Source: BRH-c25 sp964447145
Lineage (GTDB): Bacteria > Bacillota > Clostridia > Lutisporales > Lutisporaceae
DNA: 31,558 nucleotides
Reading direction: 5' to 3'
NCBI GenBank assembly: GCA_964447145.1
Contig: CAYURW010000017.1
Location: forward strand, 1-31,558
The position numbers and the translations under genes are program-made. This document shows, one piece after another, positions 7,943 to 16,029 of this stretch. A model generated the notes under the pieces. The model saw only the letters and a list, made by a program, of their open reading frames with translations. It made no database searches and was not told the origin of the DNA. Position 1 is the first letter of the stretch. Each line of letters starts with the position of its first letter.

Positions 7943-9616
7943 ATGATAGATATATACAGGAATTTACTTAACAACCTGATTTATGTAATTATACTGGCTT
8001 TTTTCATTTCTAATCTGCCCATATTCAAAAAGATAATCCATAAGGATGAGTTCAAACGGGCTGACCTTATTGTACTGTCTGTAACCTTTTCTATTTTTGG
8101 AATAATCAGTACCTATGCCGGCACCAATGTATATGGAGCAATTGCAAATACGAGAATAATAGGAATAATGGCCGGAGGCATACTGTGCGGACCTTTTGTA
8201 GGTATTGTATCCGGCATCATTGCCGGGCTTCACAGATTTCTCTATGATATAGGGGGTATAACCTCCGTCCCTTGTGCAATAACGACGATTCTTGCAGGAT
8301 GCCTTTCTGCATTGATATATAAAAAGGGAGACAGGTCCAAAAGGTGGCTTTATGGGTTTTTGGGCGGTATTGTAATTGAGAGCATTGAAATGTTTTTGAT
8401 TCTTATGATATCAAAGCCCTACGAAAGTGCCCTTAAAATTGTTAAAAGTATATATTTCCCAATGAGTTTGACAAATGCTCTGGGTATTTGCATTCTAATT
8501 CTCCTTATACAAAAAAGCTTTAGCGAAAAAGAGCAGATAGCCGCCAGGCAGGCCCAGCTTGCCCTTGAAATAGCAAATAAAACCCTGCCGTACTTCAGAG
8601 AAATAAATGGAGATTCAATGAGGAAAATTTGCTCCATTATAAAGGATTCTACGGGAGCCGCCGCAGTTTCAATAACCGACAAAACTACGATTCTGGCCCA
8701 TGTAGGATTGGGCTCTGAACACCATATAAGCGGCGAACCCATCCAAACCTCAGCAACAGCCCAGGCTATAAGAGATGGGCATATACTTATATTGAATTCT
8801 CCCGAGGAAATCGAATGCTCCTCAAAGGACTGCCCTCTCAAATCCGCTCTCATAGTTCCCCTTAAAGAAAGAGACGAGGTCATGGGCACGCTGAAGCTAT
8901 ATTATGCAAAAAGAAACGGAATATCCTTTACCCATGAAATACTTGCTATCGGCCTGTCCCAGCTAATATCAACACAGCTTGAAATAAGCAAGGTCGGCAA
9001 GCTGAGGGAATTGGCTGCAAAAGCGGAGGTCAAGGCGCTGCAGGCCCAAATCAACCCCCATTTCCTGTTCAATGCGCTGAACACAATAATCGCCCTTTTA
9101 AGGGTCAACCCGGACAATGCCAGGGAATTAATCGTCAGCCTGTCATCTTATTTGAGGTATAATATAGAAGAGACAAGCACCTTCGTTGACATAAGCAAGG
9201 AGCTTCAACAGGTAAAATCCTATGTGGAAATAGAAAAAGCAAGGTTTGGAGACAAGCTCAACGTAATTTATGACATAGATAAGAGCATTCATATTAAAAT
9301 CCCCTCTCTTATTATTCAGCCCCTCGTTGAAAACTCAATAAAGCACGGGATTCTCAAAGGTTCGGGTTCGGGAAATGTAAGGATATGTGTTAGAAGACAT
9401 AACTCCCACGAGGTTGAGGTAATAATAGAAGATGACGGCATTGGCATACCCCAGGCTATCATTGACAGGATAGAGTCCGGAGAGGCCTTTGAGAATAAGA
9501 TAGGCATGTCCAACGTAGATGCCAGATTGCGTCATATCTATAATACAGGGCTTATCATTGAGCGCCCTGATATTGGCACAAAAATCAGCTTTGTCCTCAG
9601 CGATAACGGTAAGTAA
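7943..9616 (+). CDS. LytS/BtsS-type sensor histidine kinase
   Basis: A 557-aa membrane histidine kinase of the LytS/YehU (HPK8) group. The N-terminal 190 residues are a 5TM-LYT sensor region with several hydrophobic helices and a conserved-looking IAGLHRFLYD loop. A GAF-like domain follows (about 210-340, with a CSSKDCPLKSALIVPL segment). The catalytic part has the phosphoacceptor His373 in QAQINPHFLFNALNTI and HATPase motifs PLVENSIKHG (N box) and EDDGIGIP (G1). The ATG at 7943 has an AGGTG site 7 nt upstream. It is followed 86 nt later by a LytTR response regulator. E. coli BtsS, of the same family, senses extracellular pyruvate and induces a CstA-family transporter; a CstA homologue lies just downstream here, so the same job is likely. 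The ligand itself is not shown by sequence. Confidence 0.92.
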   Translation: MIDIYRNLLNNLIYVIILAFFISNLPIFKKIIHKDEFKRADLIVLSVTFSIFGIISTYAGTNVYGAIANTRIIGIMAGGILCGPFVGIVSGIIAGLHRFLYDIGGITSVPCAITTILAGCLSALIYKKGDRSKRWLYGFLGGIVIESIEMFLILMISKPYESALKIVKSIYFPMSLTNALGICILILLIQKSFSEKEQIAARQAQLALEIANKTLPYFREINGDSMRKICSIIKDSTGAAAVSITDKTTILAHVGLGSEHHISGEPIQTSATAQAIRDGHILILNSPEEIECSSKDCPLKSALIVPLKERDEVMGTLKLYYAKRNGISFTHEILAIGLSQLISTQLEISKVGKLRELAAKAEVKALQAQINPHFLFNALNTIIALLRVNPDNARELIVSLSSYLRYNIEETSTFVDISKELQQVKSYVEIEKARFGDKLNVIYDIDKSIHIKIPSLIIQPLVENSIKHGILKGSGSGNVRICVRRHNSHEVEVIIEDDGIGIPQAIIDRIESGEAFENKIGMSNVDARLRHIYNTGLIIERPDIGTKISFVLSDNGK

Positions 9617-9644
9617 TGTTAAGTATCAGATTTATTTCATCAAA

Positions 9645-9679
9645 CGCTCGCAGTGTGTTGTACACAATTTGCGCAAGCG
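9645..9679 (+). other. Nested hairpin between the kinase and regulator genes
   Basis: Outer arms CGCTCGCA (9645-9652) and TGCGCAAGCG (9670-9679) enclose a smaller TGTGT/ACACA stem, just upstream of the regulator's ribosome site. There is no U-tract, so it may tune translation or mRNA stability rather than terminate. Confidence 0.35.
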
Positions 9680-9702
9680 GAAATTGAAACGGAGGTGATT
9701 CC

Positions 9703-10401
9703 GTGAATTGCATTATTGTTGATGATGAGGTCCCATCCATACAGGAATTAAGCTATTTCATCACAAATTTCAGCTCTATAAAAATAATGGATTCTTTTGA
9801 TGACAGTATCAAAGCCTTTGAGTATGTCCAAAAGCATCCTGTCGACGTTGTTTTTCTCGATATAAATATGCCAAAGTTAGATGGAATGTCATTCAGCAGG
9901 GTGGTGAATGCCTCTGCGATAAAACCTGTATTTGTGTTTATAAGCGCCTATAGCGAATATGCCCTTGAGGCCTTCGAAGTTGCAGCCTTCGATTATATCC
10001 TCAAACCGTATTCCGAAAGCAGGATGATCGGTATGCTCCAAAGGCTTGAAGGCAGCTCCGAAAAGTGCAGCAAGAACAAGATTGCCCTTTGGAGCAGCAA
10101 TAAGATGTCCGTTGTTGACGTTTGTGATATATGTTATTGCGAGGCGCAAAAGCATGAGGTTCATATTTGTACCGAAGACAATCGGTTTGTTGTGTGCTCA
10201 AGTATTTCAGAATTTCAGAAAAAGCTTCCCGGAAATGTTTTTTTCAGATGCCATCGCTCCTATATAGTAAATATTGATAAAATCAAGGAAGTCATCCCAT
10301 GGTTTAACAATACATATATGCTGAAGCTGAAAGGTTTGGATTCGGAGATCCCCGTAAGCAGAAATAATATTATATCCTTCAAAAAACTAATGGGCATATA
10401 A
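9703..10401 (+). CDS. LytTR-family response regulator
   Basis: A 232-aa two-component regulator of the LytR/AlgR/BtsR class. The receiver domain (residues 1-120) has the acidic pair D7-D8, phosphoacceptor D53 in VVFLDINMPKLDG and K101 in DYILKPYS. The C-terminal half (about 130-232) is a LytTR DNA-binding domain, ending in typical FFRCHRSYIVNIDKIKEVIP and IPVSRNN segments. Start is GTG at 9703, fixed by a near-perfect GGAGGTGATT ribosome site at 9691-9700. It is paired with the kinase upstream and is very probably phosphorylated by it. Likely targets are the transporter gene and possibly the 167-aa gene downstream, where direct repeats occur. Confidence 0.93.
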   Translation: MNCIIVDDEVPSIQELSYFITNFSSIKIMDSFDDSIKAFEYVQKHPVDVVFLDINMPKLDGMSFSRVVNASAIKPVFVFISAYSEYALEAFEVAAFDYILKPYSESRMIGMLQRLEGSSEKCSKNKIALWSSNKMSVVDVCDICYCEAQKHEVHICTEDNRFVVCSSISEFQKKLPGNVFFRCHRSYIVNIDKIKEVIPWFNNTYMLKLKGLDSEIPVSRNNIISFKKLMGI

Positions 10402-10426
10402 ATGCATTTTATGTGCCCATTTTGTT
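10390..10426 (+). terminator. Terminator overlapping the end of the LytTR gene
   Basis: ATGGGCATATAAA and TTTTATGTGCCCAT form a strong, slightly bulged stem around TGCA, followed by TTTTG. The stem begins inside the last codons of the regulator gene. It separates the two-component genes from the downstream genes. Confidence 0.65.
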
Positions 10427-10537
10427 ATTTAATGCGTTATTACATATTTGCTTGCATATTTATTATATAATTAAGGTTGCATAGATGTAATTTTTTGTAT
10501 AGGGTTTTGTATATTAATATAACAGAGATACATTTCC

Positions 10538-10569
10538 GGCTTTAGCAGCCATAAAGCCTGGCAGCCATA
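10538..10569 (+). promoter_or_regulatory. Inverted and direct repeats upstream of the 167-aa gene
   Basis: GGCTTTA/TAAAGCC (10538-10544 and 10552-10558) form a 7-bp inverted repeat. A 9-bp word, GCAGCCATA, occurs twice (10545-10553 and 10561-10569). LytTR regulators bind direct repeats, so this may be a site for the adjacent regulator. This is inference; spacing is shorter than in the best known LytTR sites. Confidence 0.35.
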
Positions 10570-10625
10570 TACAATATGAAAAACCATATAAGGATTTAGT
10601 CATATATTTTGCTACGGGGGATAAA

Positions 10626-11129
10626 ATGAAATACGAAAAATATGCAGCCGAATTAAAATCAAGACTCGAAAAGCACTTTCAAGTTGATACGGATGTTATG
10701 ATATTTGAAAATAAAATAGATATTTATGCAAAATTTACTGATACCAAGGTTAGAACATTCATTACCAAAAATGACGTGATAGATAAATATGAAAATCATG
10801 AATACTGCTATGTCAAGCAATGCGGCTGTATCACCGAAGAAGAAGCAAGCTCCTTCGGCCGGTTCTTAAAAAGGGTTGCCGACGAATGTGTCAAACCCGG
10901 TAAAGATCATATGAGTACAAATGTTACGGGTGTTTTGGCAGGAAATGATATCAGCGGCAATGCAAGGAAATTTATCGAAAAGTATAGATATAGCAAAGTT
11001 TATTCCTTCTACTTAAGGGGCTGGTGCGACGTAAGCCTTATTTGCATAGGCCTGAGCAATAATGAAGTCATTACCAATAAGGCAGGCAGGAAAATTAAAA
11101 AACAATATCAATCTATACTTGCGGAATAG
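10626..11129 (+). CDS. Unrecognised 167-aa protein
   Basis: I do not recognise this protein. It is 167 aa, soluble-looking, with no signal peptide or membrane segment. It has a charged N-terminal half (KYEKYAAELKSRLEKHF), several scattered cysteines (EYCYVKQCGC, ADECVKPG, RGWCDVSLICIG) and a lysine-rich C-terminus (NKAGRKIKKQYQSIL). The start ATG at 10626 follows a CGGGGG site 6 nt upstream. It sits alone between a terminator after the LytTR gene and the cstA-type gene, with direct repeats in its promoter region. Codon use looks like its neighbours. It may be co-regulated with the transporter by the two-component system, but nothing in the sequence gives a function. Confidence 0.7.
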   Translation: MKYEKYAAELKSRLEKHFQVDTDVMIFENKIDIYAKFTDTKVRTFITKNDVIDKYENHEYCYVKQCGCITEEEASSFGRFLKRVADECVKPGKDHMSTNVTGVLAGNDISGNARKFIEKYRYSKVYSFYLRGWCDVSLICIGLSNNEVITNKAGRKIKKQYQSILAE

Positions 11130-11209
11130 AAGCAATATTCATTCTCTTTTTTTTACAAATACTGCAGCATTTTGATCCTTCGGGAATTCCCGTTTTTATA
11201 CGAGCATTG

Positions 11210-11228
11210 AGGAAATCCATGATTTCCT
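11210..11228 (+). other. Hairpin in the cstA leader
   Basis: AGGAAATC-CAT-GATTTCCT is a perfect 8-bp stem with a 3-nt loop, about 28 nt before the cstA ATG. A CGGGAATTCCCG palindrome followed by TTTTT lies 20 nt further upstream (11181-11197). Both could shape the leader RNA or act as operators. Confidence 0.4.
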
Positions 11229-11256
11229 GTGCGTAATAATAAAAGGAGGTCTTTTA

Positions 11257-12894
11257 ATGAACTCATTGGTATTATTAATTATTGGTGCTGTATTGTTTAT
11301 TGCCGCCTATGCTACTTATGGAAGCTATCTGGCAAAGCAGTGGGGAATCGACCCGGATAAAAAGACTCCGGCTTGTGCACTTAGGGACGATATTGACTTT
11401 TGCCCAGCAAATGCCAAGGTGCTTCTGGGGCACCACTTCTCATCCATAGCAGGCGCAGGACCTATCACAGGCCCGATACAGGCTGCGATATTCGGTTGGC
11501 TGCCTGTATATCTGTGGATCGTTCTGGGAAGCATGTTTGTCGGCGGCGTCCATGACTGGGGTTCGCTCTTTGCCTCTGTAAGACATGGAGGCAAGTCCAT
11601 TGGTGAAATAATCAGAGTGAACATCGGTGAAACCGGTAAAAAGCTGTTCAATTACTTTGCATATCTTACATTGATACTGGTTGTTGCAGCATTTACCGAT
11701 ATCTGTGCAGGCACCTTCGCCTTTGATCCAACAAAACCTGAGCTGCTGACCGGAGCCAGGGCAGGTACTGCGTCAATACTCTTCATATTCCTTGCAATGG
11801 GCTTTGGCTATTTTGTATACAGAAAAGGGGCGAGGCTGTCCGTTTCTACTGTGACAGGGGTAGCTTTATTGTTCTTCTGCATATGGATAGGCTATCAATT
11901 CCCCATCATTAAACTTTCCAAGTTTACATGGGACATAGTACTGATAGTATATATTTTCGCAGCTTCCACCATGCCGGTTTGGCTGCTGCTGCAGCCCAGG
12001 GATTACCTGTGCTCCTTCCTTCTGTATGCAATGCTTGGAGGAGCTGTGCTGGGTATATTGCTTGTAAGGCCTTCAATGGCTATACCTGCCGTAACAGGTT
12101 TTACGGTCGGTGAAGGTGCAAAAGCACAATATCTGTTCCCGATGTTATTTGTTACTGTAGCCTGCGGCGCAGTCTCGGGTTTCCATTCACTGGTCAGCTC
12201 AGGAACAAGCTCAAAGCAGGTAGAAAATGAAAAAGACACAAAGCTTATAGGCTATGGTGCAATGCTTATCGAAGGCTTGGTGGCCATTGTTGCGCTTATA
12301 TCAGTATCTTATATAACAGGAGCCAAGGGAACACCTGCCCAGATATTCTCAAGCGGTGTTGCGCAATTTATGAGCAAATTCGGAATCCCCGTTCCCATAG
12401 GCACTGTCTTTGTAATACTTGCGTTCTCTGCCTTTGCATTGACAAGTCTTGACACAGCAACAAGAATAGGCCGTTATATGTTCGAAGAAATGACCACTAA
12501 GAAAGACGGAACAAAATCTCCTCTCAGCAATATGTATATAGCAACTGCAATTACCGTCGGTCTGTCTGCACTACTGCTTTCATACGGATATCAGAAGATC
12601 TGGCCTATATTCGGTTCGGCAAATCAGCTGCTTGCGGGACTTTCACTGCTTGCAGTCTCCGCATGGCTGCTAAAGTCCGGCAAAAAGTGCTTTATGTCAG
12701 TAATCCCAATGGTATTTATGTTTGCGGTCACCCTTACAGCCCTTATATTTGTTGCCAAAAATAACTTTGCAGGAGGCAACTTTATAATAGGAACATTGGC
12801 AGCTACACTCTTTGTGTTGGCAATCATATTGATCACAACCTCAGTAAAAGTATTCTCCGGTGAAAAGTCCAAAGATCAAAACGTAGGCGCATAA
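11257..12894 (+). CDS. cstA: CstA-family carbon starvation protein / pyruvate or peptide transporter
   Basis: A 545-aa polytopic membrane protein of the CstA family, which takes up pyruvate (E. coli BtsT and CstA) and has been linked to peptide use. Family landmarks are LLGHHFSSIAGAGPITGPIQAAIFGWLP near residue 55 (split here over conserved blocks GHHFSSIAGAGPITGP and AAIFGWLP), GGVHDWGSLFASVRH, a SGTSSKQ loop near 320 and SLDTATRIGRYMFEE near 405. Many hydrophobic helices are spread over the whole length. It is shorter than E. coli CstA (about 700 aa) and belongs to the shorter form seen in many anaerobes. A strong AAAAGGAGG ribosome site precedes the ATG. It follows a LytS/LytTR pair, which matches the BtsSR control of btsT, so induction by a pyruvate-like signal is expected. 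A good terminator follows. Confidence 0.93.
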   Translation: MNSLVLLIIGAVLFIAAYATYGSYLAKQWGIDPDKKTPACALRDDIDFCPANAKVLLGHHFSSIAGAGPITGPIQAAIFGWLPVYLWIVLGSMFVGGVHDWGSLFASVRHGGKSIGEIIRVNIGETGKKLFNYFAYLTLILVVAAFTDICAGTFAFDPTKPELLTGARAGTASILFIFLAMGFGYFVYRKGARLSVSTVTGVALLFFCIWIGYQFPIIKLSKFTWDIVLIVYIFAASTMPVWLLLQPRDYLCSFLLYAMLGGAVLGILLVRPSMAIPAVTGFTVGEGAKAQYLFPMLFVTVACGAVSGFHSLVSSGTSSKQVENEKDTKLIGYGAMLIEGLVAIVALISVSYITGAKGTPAQIFSSGVAQFMSKFGIPVPIGTVFVILAFSAFALTSLDTATRIGRYMFEEMTTKKDGTKSPLSNMYIATAITVGLSALLLSYGYQKIWPIFGSANQLLAGLSLLAVSAWLLKSGKKCFMSVIPMVFMFAVTLTALIFVAKNNFAGGNFIIGTLAATLFVLAIILITTSVKVFSGEKSKDQNVGA

Positions 12895-12921
12895 AAGCCT
12901 GCTAACAATACTCCATAGGCG

Positions 12922-12964
12922 GCCGGGAGTAATTTAACCCAAGCAAATATACTCCCGGCTTTTT
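12922..12964 (+). terminator. Rho-independent terminator after cstA
   Basis: Perfect 10-bp stem GCCGGGAGTA / TACTCCCGGC (12922-12931 and 12950-12959) with an 18-nt loop, followed by TTTTT. Confidence 0.9.
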
Positions 12965-13069
12965 ATTTGACACTATGTAAAATACGCTATATAGAATACG
13001 CCAGTAAACAGCTAATTGAAAATGACAGCTGACATGAATCATATAAATTTTTGGAGGTATAAGCACAGG

Positions 13070-14086
13070 ATGAATCATTCAGAGGTTTTGAAAAACGCAA
13101 GAGCAAATTTGAACGGTTCCTGCAAGGTCTGCCCTGTATGCAACGGAAGGGCATGCCCGGGGGAAATACCCGGAATGGGCGGAAAGGGAACAGGAGAATC
13201 CTTTTTTGAAAACGTGGAATCACTGAAAAGGTACAAGCTCAATATGAGGGTCCTCCACAGCTGCAAGGATCCCGATACCTCCGTGGAGCTTTTCGGAAAG
13301 AGAATGCGGATACCTGTTTTTGCAGCTCCAGTCGCAGGTACGTCATTTAACATGGGGGGGAAATTCACCGAGGAGGAATATATATCCTGGATAACAAAGG
13401 GCTGCCTTGAGGGTGGAATATACCCAATGATCGGAGATGGCGCCCAGGATCCTTTATTTATGATTAATTTACGGGAACTTCAAAATTCAGGGGGAAATGG
13501 GATCCCGATCATAAAGCCCTGGGAAAATGAAAGGATCATCGAAAAAATACGTATGTCAGAGGCAGCCGGAGTTTTTGCCGTAGGCATGGATGTAGATGCA
13601 GCAGGGCTTATAACCCTTGCTCTTCATGGAAAACCTGTAGGGCCCAAAACGGTGGAGGATATCAGGCAAATTGTTGAAAGCACAGAACTTCCCCTTATAT
13701 TGAAAGGAATTATGACCCGGGAGGATGCAGAGCTGGCAGTTGAATCCGGGGCAGCCGCAATAGTCGTTTCAAACCACGGAGGCAGGGCTCTGGACCATAC
13801 CCCCGGCGTAGCTGATGTCCTACAGGGAATCACCAGTAAAGTAAAGGGAAAAATAGTGGTTTTGGCTGACGGAGGGGTGAGAAGCGGGACAGATGTTCTG
13901 AAGATGCTCGCTCTCGGGGCCGACGGAGTTCTGATTGGAAGGCCCTTCGTCCCGGCTGCCTTTGGCGGGCAATGCGAAGGGGTAAAAGCATATATTGACA
14001 ATATAGCAGCTGACCTGAAATCCGCTATGATACTTACCGGGTGCAATTCCATCGCTGAAATAAGCGACAGGGTACTTTACAAATAG
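13070..14086 (+). CDS. FMN-dependent alpha-hydroxy-acid oxidase/dehydrogenase-like protein with N-terminal Cys motif
   Basis: A 338-aa TIM-barrel flavoprotein of the FMN-dependent alpha-hydroxy acid dehydrogenase family (lactate/glycolate oxidase type). Visible features are APVAGTS near residue 90, IVVSNHGGRALDHTPG (catalytic His/Arg region), LILKGIMTREDA before it, and the phosphate-binding VLADGGVRSGTDVLKMLALG and GVLIGRPF. The N-terminus carries four cysteines in CKVCPVCNGRAC (C18, C21, C24, C29), followed by PGEIPGMGGKGTG. Classical lactate oxidases lack this, and it suggests a metal or Fe-S site. A longer frame begins at 13016, but a GGAGGT site at 13053-13058 favours the ATG at 13070. 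It appears to be a single-gene unit between two hairpins. In an anaerobe it is more likely a dehydrogenase than an oxygen-using oxidase; the substrate is unknown. Confidence 0.88.
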   Translation: MNHSEVLKNARANLNGSCKVCPVCNGRACPGEIPGMGGKGTGESFFENVESLKRYKLNMRVLHSCKDPDTSVELFGKRMRIPVFAAPVAGTSFNMGGKFTEEEYISWITKGCLEGGIYPMIGDGAQDPLFMINLRELQNSGGNGIPIIKPWENERIIEKIRMSEAAGVFAVGMDVDAAGLITLALHGKPVGPKTVEDIRQIVESTELPLILKGIMTREDAELAVESGAAAIVVSNHGGRALDHTPGVADVLQGITSKVKGKIVVLADGGVRSGTDVLKMLALGADGVLIGRPFVPAAFGGQCEGVKAYIDNIAADLKSAMILTGCNSIAEISDRVLYK

Positions 14087-14091
14087 GATGC

Positions 14092-14127
14092 AAAAAGGGA
14101 CAAGGCAATAGAAAAAAACCTTGTCCC
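14092..14127 (-). terminator. Terminator shared by converging genes
   Basis: GGGACAAGG (14097-14105) pairs with CCTTGTCCC (14119-14127). On the minus strand the stem is followed by TTTTT, so it best serves the metallophosphoesterase gene ending at 14134. The same stem could slow transcription from the converging plus-strand gene. Confidence 0.75.
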
Positions 14128-14133
14128 ATATCC

Positions 14134-15021
14134 TTAAAAACAGTCCGCAAGCTTCCTTGGCCCCGCCAGCACTTCTCTGCCTACAAACATTGCGCCGTCA
14201 TCTTTTGTTTTGACACTCCACTTGATAAGCATTACCGAGCCTTCGGAAATTTCAATTCCCGTTATGCACCGGGGATGAACACAGCTTCCACTATTGAAAT
14301 ACAACGGTTCGCCTTTCCCCGGAAACACGGTCCTGTGAGTGTGCCCGGCGATAAGCATATTATTTTGCTTTGCTGCCCATTTAATAAGCCTTTTCTCTAT
14401 ATTTATCTTTTTATTGAAGTTTTTCGCCGTCCTTGTCGGGTTTTTTATCCCGAACATAGCAAGAGGCCTCCACATGTATCTGACCAGAAATCTGGATGTC
14501 CTCCACAGCCTGTCGTTAAAAAAGTCCGCCTGGTGCCCATGGGCAAGATAAATCTTGTCCCCCGTATTTTTATGCCTTAGCACTATTCCCTCATGTATCC
14601 TTATGCCTTTAAAAAGGGGGGAATATTTTCTTTTGCTCTCATCATAATATTGGTACAAATTGTTTTTTACAAAGCTTTCGTCTTTTTTGACCATATCATG
14701 ATTCCCATAGATAAGATACAGCCTTCCCTCCTTAAAGAACTTTGAAAGAAGCCAGAAAGCATCGGAATGGGCTTCCTTGACATTCGAAAGCCGGCTGTTT
14801 TCCCAAAGCTCGTCCCCATCCCCTATTTCTATATACGTATAGCCTTTCTTATAATAGTAAGTCAAAGCAGCAAAATATAGGTGCTGATTTCCGGAAAAAT
14901 CATCTGCCCAACTTCCATCTCCACGGTGGCAATCGCTCATTAAAATGATCCTGGAGGATTCATCGAAGGGAATTTGCTTTGCCCTTTCAAAAACTCGGGA
15001 CATGCGCTTAGAAACATTCAC
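14134..15021 (-). CDS. Calcineurin-like metallophosphoesterase
   Basis: A 295-aa metallophosphoesterase with a complete set of metal-binding motifs in order: SDCHRGD (D30, H32), EIGDGDELWE, YGNHD, LAHGHQAD and AGHTHR, then a FNSGSCVHP strand. The spacing resembles UDP-2,3-diacylglucosamine hydrolase-like or Ser/Thr-phosphatase-like members, but substrates in this family vary widely. No signal peptide or membrane helix is obvious. The start is uncertain: GTG at 15021 has only a weak GGG-type site, and an in-frame ATG lies 18 nt further in. It is separated from purC upstream by about 300 bases with a terminator, so it is probably transcribed on its own. Confidence 0.87.
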   Translation of the reverse strand: MNVSKRMSRVFERAKQIPFDESSRIILMSDCHRGDGSWADDFSGNQHLYFAALTYYYKKGYTYIEIGDGDELWENSRLSNVKEAHSDAFWLLSKFFKEGRLYLIYGNHDMVKKDESFVKNNLYQYYDESKRKYSPLFKGIRIHEGIVLRHKNTGDKIYLAHGHQADFFNDRLWRTSRFLVRYMWRPLAMFGIKNPTRTAKNFNKKINIEKRLIKWAAKQNNMLIAGHTHRTVFPGKGEPLYFNSGSCVHPRCITGIEISEGSVMLIKWSVKTKDDGAMFVGREVLAGPRKLADCF

Positions 15022-15118
15022 CTTTAACCCATCCCATCAAAGTACCTATTTTTTATTACCGGTTATAGGTACCCGTTTTGTATAAGATATTCGGCTGAAG
15101 ATGAATTTGAGCCAATCC

Positions 15119-15170
15119 AAAAAAGGACAAGAGTGCAGGTACTTTGCCCTGTCTCCTTGCCCCTTTTTCT
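15119..15170 (-). terminator. Terminator downstream of purC
   Basis: On the minus strand an interrupted stem (AAAAAGG, CAAG and CAGG blocks pairing with CCTG, CTTG and CCTTTTT) ends in TTTTTT. It would stop transcripts from purC and the remnant after it. The stem has internal loops, so strength is moderate. Confidence 0.55.
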
Positions 15171-15197
15171 TATTTTCTTATCCTTTTACACTTAATC

Positions 15198-15345
15198 CTA
15201 TTTTTTGATTTCCCAATAGCAACACTTCGGAGAAATGATCTTCTCCTCCTTTTTGAGCTGGTTCATTATTTTATCTATTTCTTTTCTTTCCACACCGGTA
15301 TCGGCTGCAACCTGCCCTGCTAAAGCATAAGCCTTTCTATTTCTA
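15198..15345 (-). pseudogene. Winged-helix regulator remnant overlapping the 3' end of purC
   Basis: On the minus strand, in a different frame from purC, an open stretch reads AGQVAADTGVERKEIDKIMN then QLKKEEKIISPKCCYWEIKK to a TAG at 15198. This is the pattern of a small winged-helix protein of the type that ends ...KEVDKAIKKLKKEGKIxSPKRCYY. The usual N-terminal helix is missing: the frame is closed by a TGA near 15347 and there is no ATG or ribosome site before the recognisable part, only an internal ATG. About 25 bases overlap purC. I read it as a truncated remnant; a very short functional peptide from an alternative start cannot be excluded. Confidence 0.45.
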
Positions 15346-16000
15346 AGGGTTCAACTCTCTTACCGTCTTTATATGCCCTCATATTCCCACCGGATATCTC
15401 ATCTATCAGAGCTATATGTTTGTCCTCCCCAACTCTTCCAAATTCAAATTTTATATCATAAAGCTCCATACCCTTTTGGGATAGCTCGTACTTGACAAAG
15501 GCGGCAATTTTGCGGGTCAGATCCTTTAATATCCCGTATTCGGCCTTTGACAGTATTCCAAGCATTTCCAAAGCATCTTCCGTGATAGGCGGGTCATTTC
15601 TATCATCATCCTTAAGAGTTACTTCCACAAGGGCATCCAGCTCCTGCCCATCCTTTGCATACTTGCCGTAACGTTTTAAGAAGCTCCCCACTGCCTTGAA
15701 GCGGCATATAAATTCCAACCCCTCCCCGAAGGGCAAGGCTTTTTTTACAGTCATTGTACCGGCCTCAATGTCGGAATTTATGTAATGGGTAGGAATACCC
15801 GCCTCATTCAGTTTTTCGTAAAAATATTTGGTAAGTTTGAGCCCTGCTTTTCCGGCACCCTCAATTTTCAGCCCCACGGTATTTGCGCCGGGGTCAAACA
15901 CTCCGTTTTCGCCGGTAACATCATCCTTAAATTTCAGCAGATAGTCTCCCCCCTCCAGGGCAAACACATCCTTTGTCTTTCCTGCATAAATAAGGTCCAT
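15320..16000 (-). CDS. purC: Phosphoribosylaminoimidazole-succinocarboxamide synthase
   Basis: SAICAR synthetase catalyses the ATP-dependent joining of aspartate to CAIR in purine biosynthesis, in the cytoplasm. The 226-aa product has the family's opening YAGKTKDVF, then LKFKDDVTGENG, IPTHYI, a KRYGKYAKDG loop and the C-terminal LYDIKFEFGRVGEDKHIALIDEISGGNMR. The reported open frame extends to a TTG at 16015, but GGGGGA seven nt before the ATG at 16000 marks that as the start. The protein is the short stand-alone bacterial form. No other pur gene is nearby, so it is detached from the usual purine operon. A 29-aa lysine-rich ORF lies just upstream and may share its transcript. Confidence 0.95.
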   Translation of the reverse strand: MDLIYAGKTKDVFALEGGDYLLKFKDDVTGENGVFDPGANTVGLKIEGAGKAGLKLTKYFYEKLNEAGIPTHYINSDIEAGTMTVKKALPFGEGLEFICRFKAVGSFLKRYGKYAKDGQELDALVEVTLKDDDRNDPPITEDALEMLGILSKAEYGILKDLTRKIAAFVKYELSQKGMELYDIKFEFGRVGEDKHIALIDEISGGNMRAYKDGKRVEPLEIERLML

Positions 16001-16029
16001 ATAATAATCCCCCAAATTGAATTAATATT

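Noticed and set aside
12987..13069. N-terminal extension of the alpha-hydroxy-acid oxidase-like protein from 13016
   Set aside because: The upstream ATG has no ribosome site; GGAGGT at 13053 supports 13070.
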